A DNA stretch of 64,000 bases from Pararhodobacter sp. CCB-MM2 (GCF_001691415.1 NZ_LRRR01000008.1:1-64000), one strand, 5' to 3'. Shown: positions 29,618 through 38,537, numbered from the stretch's first letter. A program made the numbers and translations. Notes: generated by a model from the sequence alone, not told the origin.

Positions 29618-30026
29618 TGGCGTCTGCGTCGCCGTCCGGCGCGGCGGCAGCCTGCGCGGCTTTCACGCGCGGCATGCTCTCCTCGATCCAGGCGACCAGC
29701 CCGACAAGATGCCCGGCGGCTTCCTCGCCCAGCGGGGTCAGGGTGTAATCCACCCGTGGCGGTACTTCGCCATGATCGTGGCGCAGGACAAAACCATCCT
29801 GCTCCAGCTGTTGCAGGGTCTGCGCCAGCATCCGCTCGCTCACCCCGTCGATCTTCCGGCGCAGCTGTGCGAAGCGGAAGGTCCCGGTCGCCAGCACTGC
29901 CATCACCAGAACGCCCCAGCGGCTGGTCAGGTGCTGCAACACCTGCCGTGAGGGGCATTCGCTGGCCAGCACGTTGGCACGGGCGAAACTGTCGAGCATC
30001 TTCTGGGCGCGGACGGCGGTTTCCAT
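29577..30026 (-). CDS. HxlR-family regulator (YtfH/QorR-like)
   Basis: 149 residues. Winged-helix HxlR domain (about 30-115): CPSRQVLQHLTSRWGVLVMAVLATGTFRFAQLRRKIDGVSERMLAQTLQQLEQDGFV, then RVDYTLTPLGEE. HxlR proteins sense redox or electrophile stress, often through a Cys near the N-terminus; here it is C28 (in SECPSR). It is divergent from a QorB-like gene, the arrangement of ytfH/ytfG in E. coli. An in-frame GTG lies 21 bases upstream; the ATG at 30026 is chosen. The C-terminal 35 residues are low-complexity. Confidence 0.9.
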   Translation of the reverse strand: METAVRAQKMLDSFARANVLASECPSRQVLQHLTSRWGVLVMAVLATGTFRFAQLRRKIDGVSERMLAQTLQQLEQDGFVLRHDHGEVPPRVDYTLTPLGEEAAGHLVGLVAWIEESMPRVKAAQAAAAPDGDADAITPSVGRSVPATA

Positions 30027-30045
30027 CGGGGACTCACTTTTTAAC

Positions 30046-30081
30046 ACTTACAAAAATGTACGTACTTACTTTTCGTAAGTA
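30046..30081. promoter_or_regulatory. Operator between the HxlR regulator and qorB
   Basis: Perfect inverted repeat TACTTAC-TTTTC-GTAAGTA at 30063-30081, plus a second direct half-site ACTTAC at 30046-30051. The only AT-rich DNA in the gap. Placed as expected for an HxlR operator controlling both divergent genes. Confidence 0.7.
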
Positions 30082-30136
30082 AAGGGTTCATGTCTGCTCC
30101 ACCACCGGAAAACACCCGCTGACAAGGAACACGGAC

Positions 30137-31000
30137 ATGACCAAGACCATCGCCATCACCGGCGCCACCGGCCAACTCGGCCGCCTCGCCGTCGCCGCCC
30201 TGAAAACCCGCGCCGCCGGCGACACTCTGGTCGCGCTGGTGCGCGATCCCGCCAAGGCCGCCGATCTGGGTATCGAGACCCGCGCCTTCGACTATCACGC
30301 CACCGCCGCGCTGCCCGAAGCGCTGAAGGGCGTAGACGTGCTGGTGCTGATCTCGTCGAACGACTTCAACGACCGCGCCGGCCAGCATCGCAACGTGATC
30401 GCCGCCGCCAAGGAGGCGGGCGTGAAGCGCATCGTCTATACCTCGATCCTGAAGGGCGACGCCTCGCCGATGATCCTCGCCGGTGACCATATCGCCACCG
30501 AGGAAGCGCTGGCCGCTTCGGGCATCCCCGCGACCATCCTGCGCAACGGCTGGTACACCGAGAACTACACCGGCAACATCGCCGGCGTGCTGGCCTCGGG
30601 CGCGGTTGCGGGCGCCAATGCCTCGGCCAAGATCGCCCCCGCCACCCGCGCCGATTTCGCCGAGGCCATCGCGGTGACCGCCGCCGATGATGCCCATGCC
30701 GGCAAGGTCTACGAGCTCGCGGGCGACGAGGCCTTCACCATGGCCGACTACGCCGCCGAGATTGCCCGTCAGTCGGGCAAGCCCGTCGCCCATGCGCCGA
30801 TGACGGAAGCCGCCTATGCCGACCTGCTGAAAAGCTTCGGCCTGCCCGAGCCGGTCGCCGCGATCTTTGCCGACAGCGACGCCCGCGCCGGTGAAGGCGC
30901 CCTGTTCGACGACAGCCACACCCTGTCGCGCTTGATCGGCCGTCCGACCACGCCGCTGAAAGACGCCGTGGCTGCCGCGCTGAGCCCGGTAACCGCCTGA
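30137..31000 (+). CDS. qorB: NmrA/QorB-like NADPH quinone oxidoreductase
   Basis: 287 residues, atypical short-chain fold. Cofactor loop ITGATGQLGRLA (about 7-18), substrate-side motif SSNDFNDRAGQHRNVI and YTSILKGDASPM as in E. coli QorB (YtfG). It would reduce quinones with NADPH, protecting against redox cycling. Divergent from an HxlR regulator across a palindromic operator, which supports inducible expression. Confidence 0.88.
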   Translation: MTKTIAITGATGQLGRLAVAALKTRAAGDTLVALVRDPAKAADLGIETRAFDYHATAALPEALKGVDVLVLISSNDFNDRAGQHRNVIAAAKEAGVKRIVYTSILKGDASPMILAGDHIATEEALAASGIPATILRNGWYTENYTGNIAGVLASGAVAGANASAKIAPATRADFAEAIAVTAADDAHAGKVYELAGDEAFTMADYAAEIARQSGKPVAHAPMTEAAYADLLKSFGLPEPVAAIFADSDARAGEGALFDDSHTLSRLIGRPTTPLKDAVAAALSPVTA

Positions 31001-31005
31001 TCTTT

Positions 31006-31042
31006 CGGCGGGCCGGTCCCTTTGGCGGAGACCGGCCCGCCG
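31006..31042 (+). terminator. Large hairpin after qorB
   Basis: Perfect 13-bp stem CGGCGGGCCGGTC / GACCGGCCCGCCG with an 11-nt loop. No clear T run follows, so termination is likely but not certain. Confidence 0.55.
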
Positions 31043-31111
31043 ATGCCGCTTTCGGGCTTTTCCCTGCCTGCCGCTTCGCTAATCTGCCGGCGACAGCGAC
31101 AGGAGATCCCC

Positions 31112-31528
31112 GTGACCACCGCCCAACAGACCGCCCGCGCCACCATTCAGGCCTATTACGACGCCTTCAACGCGGGCAATACCGACGCCATGGGCGAGTG
31201 CCTGCACGACGACTTCGTTCACAACGTCAACGAGGGTAACGCCCGCATGGGCAAAGAGGCCTTCGCCGAGTTCTGCGCGCATATGTCCGAGACCTACAAA
31301 GAGCTGCTGACCGACATGGTGGTCTATGGCTCCGAGGACGGCACGCGCGGCGCGGCGGAATTCGTGGTGAACGGCACCTATCTGAAGACCGATCCCGGCC
31401 TGCCCGAAGCGCGCGGCCAGAAATACGTCCTGCCCGCCGGCGGCTTCTTCAGCCTCAAGGACGGCAAGATCACCCGCGTCACCACCTATTACAACCTGCA
31501 GGACTGGATCCGGCAGGTGAGCGCGTGA
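31112..31528 (+). CDS. SnoaL-like / NTF2-fold protein
   Basis: 138 residues, GTG start with AGGAG 6 bases upstream. NTF2-like cone fold related to ketosteroid isomerases: ATIQAYYDAFNAGNTDAMGECLHDDFVHNVNEG near the start and PAGGFFSLKDGKITRVTTYYNLQDWIRQV near the end. These proteins are either isomerases or binding proteins. First gene of a three-gene overlapped operon with a GNAT and a nitrilase homologue. Confidence 0.88.
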   Translation: MTTAQQTARATIQAYYDAFNAGNTDAMGECLHDDFVHNVNEGNARMGKEAFAEFCAHMSETYKELLTDMVVYGSEDGTRGAAEFVVNGTYLKTDPGLPEARGQKYVLPAGGFFSLKDGKITRVTTYYNLQDWIRQVSA

Positions 31529-32109
31529 GGGTCGACGCCCTCTCCGGCCCCGCGCTGGAGGCGGCGCTCGACCGGGTGGCGGAACTGCGCATCCGCGTGT
31601 TCCGCGACTGGCCCTATCTCTACGACGGCGATCTGGCCTACGAGCGGCGCTATATGGAGCCCTACCGCGACAACCCGCGCGCGGTGGTGGCGGGGGCTTT
31701 CGACGGCGAGACGCTGGTCGGCGCGGCCACCGGCATGCCGATGGAAGACCATGCCGACGACTTCGCCCGCGCCTTCGCGCCGACCGGCATTAACCTGTCG
31801 GAAATCTTTTACTGCGCCGAATCCGTTCTATTGCCTGACTATCGGGGCCGGGGCGTCGGTCATCGCTTTTTCGACATTCGAGAGGGCAAAGCCGCAGAAC
31901 TCGGGCGTCGCTACGTCACATTTTGCGGGGTGCAGCGCCCGGTCGACCATCCGGCCCGGCCGGTGAACTACCGCCCGCTCGATGGCTTCTGGCGCGCGCG
32001 GGGCTATGAGCCTCTGCCGGGCGTCGTCGCCGAATTCCGCTGGAAGGACCTCGGCCAGACCGAGGAAACGGCAAAGCCGCTGCAATTCTGGATCAAGGAG
32101 CTGACATGA
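31525..32109 (+). CDS. GNAT-family acetyltransferase
   Basis: 194 residues, GTG start overlapping the previous stop by 4 bases. Acetyl-CoA binding motif A is visible as ESVLLPDYRGRGVGHRFFDIRE (about 95-115), with the R/Q-x-x-G-x-G/A core. The substrate is unknown. The overlap with a carbon-nitrogen hydrolase gene on its 3' side (ATGA) suggests the two act on the same amide or amine compound. Confidence 0.88.
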   Translation: MRVDALSGPALEAALDRVAELRIRVFRDWPYLYDGDLAYERRYMEPYRDNPRAVVAGAFDGETLVGAATGMPMEDHADDFARAFAPTGINLSEIFYCAESVLLPDYRGRGVGHRFFDIREGKAAELGRRYVTFCGVQRPVDHPARPVNYRPLDGFWRARGYEPLPGVVAEFRWKDLGQTEETAKPLQFWIKELT

Positions 32110-33017
32110 CCGATCGCAATCCCGCCGATGTCACCGTCGCCACCGCGGCCTATCCCCTCGACTGGTTCGACAGTTTCGCCGAGTTCGAGGCCAAGGCCGC
32201 GAAATGGGTCGGCAATGCCGCCGGCGCCGGCGCGCAGCTGCTGGTCTTCCCGGAATACGCAGCCATGGAACTGGCCAGCCTCGGCGGCAAGTCCGTCGCC
32301 GCCGATCTGGAGGGCGCGCTGTCCGAGGTCGCCAAGCACACGCCCGCGATGGACGCCGTCTTCTCGGCCCTCGCCGCGCAGCACGGGGTCTATATCCTTG
32401 CGCCCTCGGGCCCGGTCTTCACCGGCAATCGCCCGGTCAACCGCGCGACGCTGCATGGCCCCTCGGGCGTGATCGGGCATCAGGACAAGCAGATCATGAC
32501 CCGCTTCGAGCGCGAGGATTGGGACGTCGTCCCCGGCGAGGAGGGACTCACCGTCTTCGACACGCCGATCGGCAAGCTGGGCGTGGTGATCTGCTACGAC
32601 AGCGAATTCCCCCTGCTTTCGCGCCGGCTGGCCGAGGAAGGCGTGGAGATCCTGCTGGCCCCCTCCTGCACCGAAACCACCGCGGGCTATTGGCGCGTGC
32701 GCGTGGGTTCCATGGCGCGGGCGTTGGAGAACCAATGCGCCGTCGTGCATTCGCCGCTGGTCGGCATCGCGCCCTGGTGCGCGGGCTGCGAGGAAAACAC
32801 CGGTGCCGCCGGCATTTACGGCCCGCCCGACCGCAACTGGCCCTCGGACGGGGTGCTGGCCCTTGGGGCGATGAACGCGCCGGGCTGGACCATCGCCACG
32901 GTGCACCGCGATCTTATCGCCGAGACCCGGCGCGATGGCGGCGTGCTGAACCTTGCGCATTGGCCGGAACAGGACGCGCGACTGGGGCAGGGGATCGTTT
33001 CGGCCCCCGCTTCCTGA
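32106..33017 (+). CDS. Carbon-nitrogen hydrolase (nitrilase superfamily)
   Basis: 303 residues. The complete catalytic triad is E50 (VFPEYA), K128 (GHQDKQ) and C163 (VICYDSEFP). Hydrolyses amide bonds or nitriles of a small molecule, in the cytoplasm since no signal peptide is present. The ATG overlaps the stop of the GNAT gene. The sequence belongs with the amidase-like branches rather than true nitrilases by length and by the YDSEFP segment, but the exact branch needs a tree. Confidence 0.92.
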   Translation: MTDRNPADVTVATAAYPLDWFDSFAEFEAKAAKWVGNAAGAGAQLLVFPEYAAMELASLGGKSVAADLEGALSEVAKHTPAMDAVFSALAAQHGVYILAPSGPVFTGNRPVNRATLHGPSGVIGHQDKQIMTRFEREDWDVVPGEEGLTVFDTPIGKLGVVICYDSEFPLLSRRLAEEGVEILLAPSCTETTAGYWRVRVGSMARALENQCAVVHSPLVGIAPWCAGCEENTGAAGIYGPPDRNWPSDGVLALGAMNAPGWTIATVHRDLIAETRRDGGVLNLAHWPEQDARLGQGIVSAPAS

Positions 33018-33106
33018 GCCTGAAACTTAAACCTTGAAAAAGCGCCGGCAAAGGCGCATAGGACCATCGCCTGCATTGCGCGGGCGGATACCCAATTGGA
33101 GAGACC

Positions 33107-33325
33107 ATGGCCAAGGAAGAACTGCTCGAATTTCCCGGCGTCGTGAAGGAACTCCTGCCGAATGCGACGTTCAAGGTCGAGCTGGACAACGGCCATGAGA
33201 TCATCGCGCACACGGCAGGCAAGATGCGTAAGAACCGCATCCGTGTTCTGGCCGGCGACCGTGTACAGGTCGAGATGACGCCCTACGATCTGACCAAGGG
33301 CCGGATCAACTACCGCTTCAAGTGA
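33107..33325 (+). CDS. infA: Translation initiation factor IF-1
   Basis: 72 residues, the exact family length. S1/OB-fold protein that binds the 30S A site: [52 protein letters not shown] and [17 protein letters not shown] precedes the ATG. The stop overlaps the maf start (TGATG). Confidence 0.99.
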   Translation: MAKEELLEFPGVVKELLPNATFKVELDNGHEIIAHTAGKMRKNRIRVLAGDRVQVEMTPYDLTKGRINYRFK

Positions 33326-33897
33326 TGAAGCTAATCCTAGGTTCGGCCAGCCCGCGCCGGCTGGACCTGTTGGCGACGATCGGCATCACGCCTGATGCCG
33401 TCCGTCCCGCCGATATCGACGAAACCCCGCATCCCCGTGAGCTGCCGCGCCCCTATTGCGCGCGGATGGCGCGTGAGAAGGTGGCCGCCGTTCAGGCCGC
33501 TGAGGACGAGATCGTCCTGTGCGGGGATACCACTGTTGCCTTGGGCCGCCGGATCCTCGGCAAGCCCGAAAGCGCGACCGAGGCCGCGGAATTCCTCACC
33601 ATGATGGGCGGTCGCCGCCACACCGTGATCACCGCCGTCGCCGTCAAGCGCGGCGCGCAGGTCTGGGAACGCGTGGTCGAGACCTCGGTCAAGATGAAAC
33701 GCCTGTCGGATGACGAGCTGAACGCCTATCTCGCCTCGGGTGAATGGCAGGGCAAGGCCGGGGCCTATGGCATCCAGGGCCGGGCCGGGGCCTTCATCCC
33801 GTGGATTCAGGGCTCGTTCAGCGCGGTCGTCGGCCTGCCGCTGGCGGAAACCGCGGTGTTGCTGAACGCCGCCGGCTATCGCGAGGATATCGCATGA
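33325..33897 (+). CDS. maf: Maf-family nucleotide pyrophosphatase
   Basis: 190 residues. N-terminal [10 protein letters not shown], the catalytic DTTVA segment ([11 protein letters not shown]), and [15 protein letters not shown] near the C-terminus. Maf proteins hydrolyse modified or canonical nucleoside triphosphates (dTTP, UTP) as house-cleaning enzymes. Translationally coupled on both sides (infA and the RNase gene). Confidence 0.96.
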   Translation: MKLILGSASPRRLDLLATIGITPDAVRPADIDETPHPRELPRPYCARMAREKVAAVQAAEDEIVLCGDTTVALGRRILGKPESATEAAEFLTMMGGRRHTVITAVAVKRGAQVWERVVETSVKMKRLSDDELNAYLASGEWQGKAGAYGIQGRAGAFIPWIQGSFSAVVGLPLAETAVLLNAAGYREDIA

Positions 33898-34928
33898 AGG
33901 GACGCGTGATCGTATTGGGCGAGATCGAGGGCCACGAGGTCGCCGCCTTGCTCGAAGACGGGCGGCTGGAGGACCTCGCGCTGGACGACGACGCGGCGTT
34001 CACGCCGGGGTCGATCCTGCGCGGCACGGTCGGGCGGCCGGTCAAGGGGCTGGGCGGCGTCTTCGTCGACCTGCCCGAGGGCCAGTCCGGCTTCCTGCGC
34101 GCGCCCAAGGGCCTGCGCCCGGGCCAGTCGATCCTCGTGCAGATCACCGGCGTCGCCGAGGAGGGCAAGGCCTTCCCGCTGACCCAGCGCCTGCTGTTCA
34201 AGAGCCGCTATGCCATCGTTACACCCGACGCGCCGGGCCTCAACGTCTCGCGCGCGATCCGGGATGAGGATATCCGCAAGGACCTGACCGACCTCGCCAC
34301 CGAGGCGATGACCGGCGCCGATGAAAGCTTGGGCCTGATCCTGCGCTCTGTTTGCGAAGAGGCCGCCGAGGACGAGATCGCCGACGACATCCTGCAAGTG
34401 CGCGGGCTGGCCGAGGCGGTGTTGAAGGATGTGGACGGCAAGCCCGAGCTGCTGGTCGATGCTCCGGGTCCGCATGAGCTGGCCTGGCGCGACTGGGGCG
34501 ATGCCGACGAGGTCGACGAGAGCCCCGAGGCACTGGACCATCACGGCGTTCTGGACCAACTGGCCGCGCTGTCGGGGCCTGAGGTGAGGCTGGAAGGCGG
34601 CGCCTCGATGTGGATCGAAGCGACCCGCGCCTTCGTCGCGGTCGATGTGAACACCGGCCCGGATACCTCGCCGGCGGCGGGGCTGAAGGCCTCGATCGCC
34701 GCCGCGCGCGACCTGCCGCGTCAGCTGCGTCTGCGCGGTCTCGGTGGCATGGTGCTGGTCGATTTCGCGCCCTGCCCGAAGCGGGACCGCCATGTATTGG
34801 AGCAGGTGCTGAACAAGGCCTTCCGCGCGGATGCGGGCGAGGCCTCGATGGCCGGTTGGACGCCCTTGGGCAATTTCGAACTCGCGCGCCGTCGCGACCG
34901 GGCGGCGCTGCCGGGTTGGGTGGCATGA
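33894..34928 (+). CDS. Compact ribonuclease E/G family protein
   Basis: 344 residues. Contains the RNase E/G core, with catalytic aspartates in [10 protein letters not shown] (equivalent to E. coli D303) and [14 protein letters not shown] (D346). A short S1-like region may lie near 35-75 ([27 protein letters not shown]). The zinc-link CPxCxG and all C-terminal scaffold of RNase E are absent. Likely an RNase G-like processing enzyme. The ATG at 33894 overlaps the maf stop; stop overlaps the yacG start. Confidence 0.9.
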   Translation: MKGRVIVLGEIEGHEVAALLEDGRLEDLALDDDAAFTPGSILRGTVGRPVKGLGGVFVDLPEGQSGFLRAPKGLRPGQSILVQITGVAEEGKAFPLTQRLLFKSRYAIVTPDAPGLNVSRAIRDEDIRKDLTDLATEAMTGADESLGLILRSVCEEAAEDEIADDILQVRGLAEAVLKDVDGKPELLVDAPGPHELAWRDWGDADEVDESPEALDHHGVLDQLAALSGPEVRLEGGASMWIEATRAFVAVDVNTGPDTSPAAGLKASIAAARDLPRQLRLRGLGGMVLVDFAPCPKRDRHVLEQVLNKAFRADAGEASMAGWTPLGNFELARRRDRAALPGWVA

Positions 34929-35083
34929 GTGCCAAATGCCCGCAATGCGGGAAGCCGACGGACCCGGACTACAAGCCCTTCTGCTCCAAGCGTTGCGCCG
35001 ATGTCGACCTCGCGCGGTGGCTGCGCGAGGATTACCGCATCCCGGTCGTCGATGAGCTTCCGGGCGAGGATGACGAGGTCTAA
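34925..35083 (+). CDS. yacG: DNA gyrase inhibitor YacG
   Basis: 52 residues with a zinc-binding CPQCG...FCSKRC pattern (C5, C8, C20, C24) and the conserved DLARWLREDYRIP. YacG binds gyrase and blocks DNA binding in E. coli. Starts inside the RNase gene stop (ATGA). Confidence 0.95.
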   Translation: MSAKCPQCGKPTDPDYKPFCSKRCADVDLARWLREDYRIPVVDELPGEDDEV

Positions 35084-35091
35084 TAGCGTTG

Positions 35092-35124
35092 CTCCCGAAG
35101 GGAGTATTTTCGACAAGGTGATGG
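35092..35124 (+). repeat. Hairpin plus repeat tail after yacG
   Basis: 5-bp stem CTCCC-GAA-GGGAG followed by TATTTT (35092-35110), possibly a weak terminator, merging into the tail GGAGTATTTTCGACAAGG that resembles the pal-tilS element at 2501-2520. Confidence 0.5.
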
Positions 35125-35184
35125 GGGACTTGCGGCGCTCTGTCATTCCTGATCCCTTGCGCTAACAACGCGCAGGGGGCAGGC

Positions 35185-36396
35185 ATGGCACGGATCGGGA
35201 GCTTCCTGCGTGAGAACGCGCTTTGGCTGGGGTGCTGTGCGCTGATCTCGTTCCTGTCGAGTTTCGGGCAGACCTTCTTCATCTCTGTTTTCGCCGGCGA
35301 TATCCGCGCCGAATTCGGCCTCAGCCATGCCGGGTGGGGCGGGGTCTATGCGACCGCGACCACGGTTTCGGCGCTGGTCATGGTCTTCGCGGGCGGCGTC
35401 TCGGACTGGCTGCGGGTGCGCTACCTCGGGCCCTTGGTGCTGCTGGCGCTTTCTGCGGCAGCTTTGGCCATGTCGCAGGTGAGCGCGCTCTGGGCGCTGG
35501 GCGTGACGGTGTTCTTCCTGCGCTTCCTGGGGCAAGGGATGATGAGCCACACGGCATTGACCGCCGTCGCGCGCTGGTTCGTCGCCTCACGTGGGCGGGC
35601 GGTGGCGGTGGTGACGCTGGGCTTTGCCATCGGCGAGGCCTTCCTGCCGATGAGCTTCGTCGCGCTGAAGGGCCTCTACGACTGGCGGCTGCTCTGGGTG
35701 GGCGCGGCGATCGCGTTGGCGCTGATGGCGCCGGTGATCTGGGCGCTTCTGAGCCGCGAGCGCACACCGCAAAGCTTCGCCGCGCAGGAGGGCGCCAGCG
35801 GCATGGGCGGGCGGATGTGGACCCGCGCCGAGGTGCTGCGCGATCCGCTGTTCTGGCTGATGATCCCCGCGCTGATGGGCCCGCCGACCTGGAACACCGC
35901 CTTCTTCTTCCATCAGGTCCATCTGGCCGAGGTGAAAGATTGGGGCCATGCGACCTTGGTGAGCCTCTTTCCCTTCTACACCGCGACCGGGGTGGCGGCG
36001 GCGTTGGGCTCGGGCTGGTTGATCGACCGGATCGGCACGGCGCGGATGCTGCCCTTCTACCTGCTGGGCCTCGCCGCCGGTTACGCCGTCTTCGCGATGG
36101 CCGAGACGCCGCTCATGGGCGCGCTGGGGTTGATGCTGATGGGCGTCAGCGTCGGCATGCATGGCACGATAATGTCGACGCTCTGGGCCGACGCCTATGG
36201 CACACGGCATATCGGCTCGATCCGGGCGCTGCTGGGCGGGGTGATGGTGCTGGGCTCGGCCATCGGGCCGGGGCTGACGGGCGCGTTGATCGACCAAGGG
36301 GTGGACTATGCACAGCAGGGTTGGGGCGTGAGCGCCTATTTCCTGATCGCCACGCTGCTTGCCGCTGCGGCAGCGCGGCGAATGGCCGGAAGTTGA
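35185..36396 (+). CDS. MFS transporter
   Basis: 403 residues with twelve predicted membrane segments. The loop 2/3 signature appears as GGVSDWLRVRYLG (about 70-82), and the second-half counterpart as GSGWLIDRIGTARML. The final residues AARRMAGS are typical of a cytoplasmic tail. Substrate unknown; related proteins are labelled monocarboxylate-type exporters in some genomes. It precedes the acetate kinase-PduL fusion by 63 bases, so a link to carboxylate traffic is possible. Confidence 0.88.
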   Translation: MARIGSFLRENALWLGCCALISFLSSFGQTFFISVFAGDIRAEFGLSHAGWGGVYATATTVSALVMVFAGGVSDWLRVRYLGPLVLLALSAAALAMSQVSALWALGVTVFFLRFLGQGMMSHTALTAVARWFVASRGRAVAVVTLGFAIGEAFLPMSFVALKGLYDWRLLWVGAAIALALMAPVIWALLSRERTPQSFAAQEGASGMGGRMWTRAEVLRDPLFWLMIPALMGPPTWNTAFFFHQVHLAEVKDWGHATLVSLFPFYTATGVAAALGSGWLIDRIGTARMLPFYLLGLAAGYAVFAMAETPLMGALGLMLMGVSVGMHGTIMSTLWADAYGTRHIGSIRALLGGVMVLGSAIGPGLTGALIDQGVDYAQQGWGVSAYFLIATLLAAAAARRMAGS

Positions 36397-36459
36397 TCCG
36401 CGTCATGGTTTCGTGATCCTCCGGCGGGCCATATCCTGCGGGCAAACAGGAGGGACCGG

Positions 36460-38259
36460 ATGCGCATTCTCGTCTTCAACGCGGGCTCCTCGAGCCTGAA
36501 ATTCGGTGTCTTCGACCGCGCGCGCGGGGCGGGGCACGAGACCACGCAGATCCTCAAGGGCTCGTTCGAGCGGTTCCGCGACGGTGCCTGCGCCTATTCG
36601 CTGGAGGTGGGCAGCCATACCGAGGGAGGCCAGATCGACCATGCCGACATCGCCGCGGCGATCGAGGCGGTGCCGCAGCTGCTGGCCGATCACGACATCA
36701 AGGGGATCGAGGCGGTGGGCCATCGCATCGCCCATGGCGGCCCCGATTTCGCGGCACCCGCGACGCTGGACGGGCCGGCGCTGGCGAAGGTCGAGGCGCT
36801 GACGCCGCTGGCGCCGCTGCACAACCCGGCCAATCTGCAGGCGGTGCGGGTGGCGCGGCGGGTCTGGCCGGATCTACCGCAAGTGGGCGTGTTCGATACC
36901 TCGTTCCATCTGTCGAACCCGCCGCGGGTCCATACCTATGCCGTGCCGCAGGCGTGGCGGGATGCCGGGCTGCGGCGTTTCGGCTTCCACGGCACCTCGC
37001 ACAAATACGTGGCCGAGCGGGCGGCCGAGGCCCTGGGCCGGCCTCTGGCCGAGCTGAAGATCATCTCGGTGCATCTGGGCAATGGCGCCTCGGTCTGTGC
37101 GATCTCGCTGGGCAAGAGCCTCGAGTCCTCGATGGGGCTGACGCCGCTGGAGGGGCTGGTGATGGGCACGCGCTCGGGCGATGTGGACCCCGGCGCCTTC
37201 GGCTATCTGAACCGCCAGCTGGGCCTGTCGATTGCCGAGATCGAGGAGGCGCTGAACAAGGACAGCGGGTTGAAGGGGCTGACGGGCTCGGCCGACATGC
37301 GCGACGTCGAGGAACGCGCGGCGCAGGGCGACCCGGCTGCGCAGATGGCGATCAACCTCTATGCCCACCGGGTGCGCAAATATATCGGCGCCTATGCGGC
37401 GGGGATGGGCGGGGTGGATGCGGTCGTCTTCACCGGCGGCATCGGCGAGAACTCCCCCTCGATGCGGCGGCGGATCTGCGACGGGCTCGATTTCATGGGC
37501 CTGCATGTCGATTTCGACCGCAACCAGCAGGTCCGGCTGAAGGACCGCGCCGCGCCGCAGATCCAGTCTTATGGCTCGCGCGTGGCGGTGCTGGTGACCG
37601 AGACGGCCGAGCAATTGCAGATCGCGCGTGAGGTGGCGGCATATCTGGACCGGCCCATGGCGCGGGCGGTGCCGATCCCGGTTGCCGTGTCCGGGCGGCA
37701 TGTGCACCTGGCCGAGGATTCGCTGAAGGCGCTGTTCGGGCCGGGCTATGAGCTGACGGTGAAGAAGCCGCTGCGCCAGCCGGGGAACTGGGCGGCCGAG
37801 GAGCGGGTGACGCTGGTCGGCCCCAAGGGGCAGATCGAGCATGTGGCGATCCTCGGGCCCTTGCGCAAGCGCACGCAGATCGAGGTGTCGCGCACCGACA
37901 GCTTCGCGCTGGGCATCGACGTGCCGGTGCGCGATTCGGGGCAGCTGGACGGCACGCCGAAGATCCGGCTGGTCGGGCCCCATGGGCAGATCGACACGGA
38001 CGGGCTGATCGTCGCCTCGCGCCATGTGCATATGCACCCGGACGACGCGGCAGCGATGGGCCTTGAGGACGGGCAGAACGTGGCGGTGCGGATCGGGCAG
38101 GGGGATCGGGCGCTGACCTTCGGCCACACGCTGATCCGCGTGCAGCCCAATGCCTTCACCGAGATGCATATCGACACCGACGAAGCCAACGCCGCCGGCA
38201 TCGGCCCGGATTGGGAGGGCGAAGTGATCGATCTGGAAGCCCATCTCGATGCCGTTTAG
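36460..38259 (+). CDS. Acetate kinase fused to PduL phosphotransacylase
   Basis: 599 residues. Residues 1 to about 395 form a full acetate/propionate kinase: NAGSSSLKF (7-15), HRIAHGG, DTSFH, FHGTSHKYV, HLGNGAS, GTRSGDVDPG and GGIGENS. From about 405 there is a complete PduL-type phosphate acyltransferase with its zinc ligands: H414 and H416 (GRHVH), H522 and H524 (SRHVHMH), and H570 (EMHID). One protein would therefore turn acetyl-CoA plus phosphate into acetyl phosphate, then acetate plus ATP, or the reverse. The frame is unbroken across the junction, so it is not a sequencing artefact seen as two ORFs. Confidence 0.93.
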   Translation: MRILVFNAGSSSLKFGVFDRARGAGHETTQILKGSFERFRDGACAYSLEVGSHTEGGQIDHADIAAAIEAVPQLLADHDIKGIEAVGHRIAHGGPDFAAPATLDGPALAKVEALTPLAPLHNPANLQAVRVARRVWPDLPQVGVFDTSFHLSNPPRVHTYAVPQAWRDAGLRRFGFHGTSHKYVAERAAEALGRPLAELKIISVHLGNGASVCAISLGKSLESSMGLTPLEGLVMGTRSGDVDPGAFGYLNRQLGLSIAEIEEALNKDSGLKGLTGSADMRDVEERAAQGDPAAQMAINLYAHRVRKYIGAYAAGMGGVDAVVFTGGIGENSPSMRRRICDGLDFMGLHVDFDRNQQVRLKDRAAPQIQSYGSRVAVLVTETAEQLQIAREVAAYLDRPMARAVPIPVAVSGRHVHLAEDSLKALFGPGYELTVKKPLRQPGNWAAEERVTLVGPKGQIEHVAILGPLRKRTQIEVSRTDSFALGIDVPVRDSGQLDGTPKIRLVGPHGQIDTDGLIVASRHVHMHPDDAAAMGLEDGQNVAVRIGQGDRALTFGHTLIRVQPNAFTEMHIDTDEANAAGIGPDWEGEVIDLEAHLDAV

Positions 38260-38319
38260 GCCTGTCGGTTTGCCGTTTGCGGGCTTGCGGCGGGGCGCAG
38301 TGCATGGAACAAACACGCT

Positions 38320-38458
38320 GTTCTCAGGGCGGGGCGAAATTCCCCACCGGCGGTAAGCGGGCCTCCCGCAAGCCCGCGAGCGCCTTCCCCGCTTGGAAGG
38401 GTCAGCAGATCAGGTGCAACTCCTGAGCCGACGGTCACAGTCCGGATGAAAGAGAACC
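38320..38458 (+). promoter_or_regulatory. FMN riboswitch (RFN element)
   Basis: Matches the RFN consensus along its length: TCTCAGGGCGGGG and AAATTCCCCACCGGCGGT at the 5' side, the variable arm GCCCGCGAGCG, then GGTCAGCAGATCAGGTG, CTGAGCCGACGGT and AGTCCGGATGAAAGAGA at the 3' side. FMN binding would lower expression of the ribH gene downstream, most likely at translation, since no clear terminator is visible before the ATG. Confidence 0.96.
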
Positions 38459-38537
38459 ATGGCTTCCGGTCCGCAATCAGGCGGGTCCGGCGGGCATGGG
38501 ATCGCCTTGGGTGACGTGTCGCTGAAAGGGAGATTCC

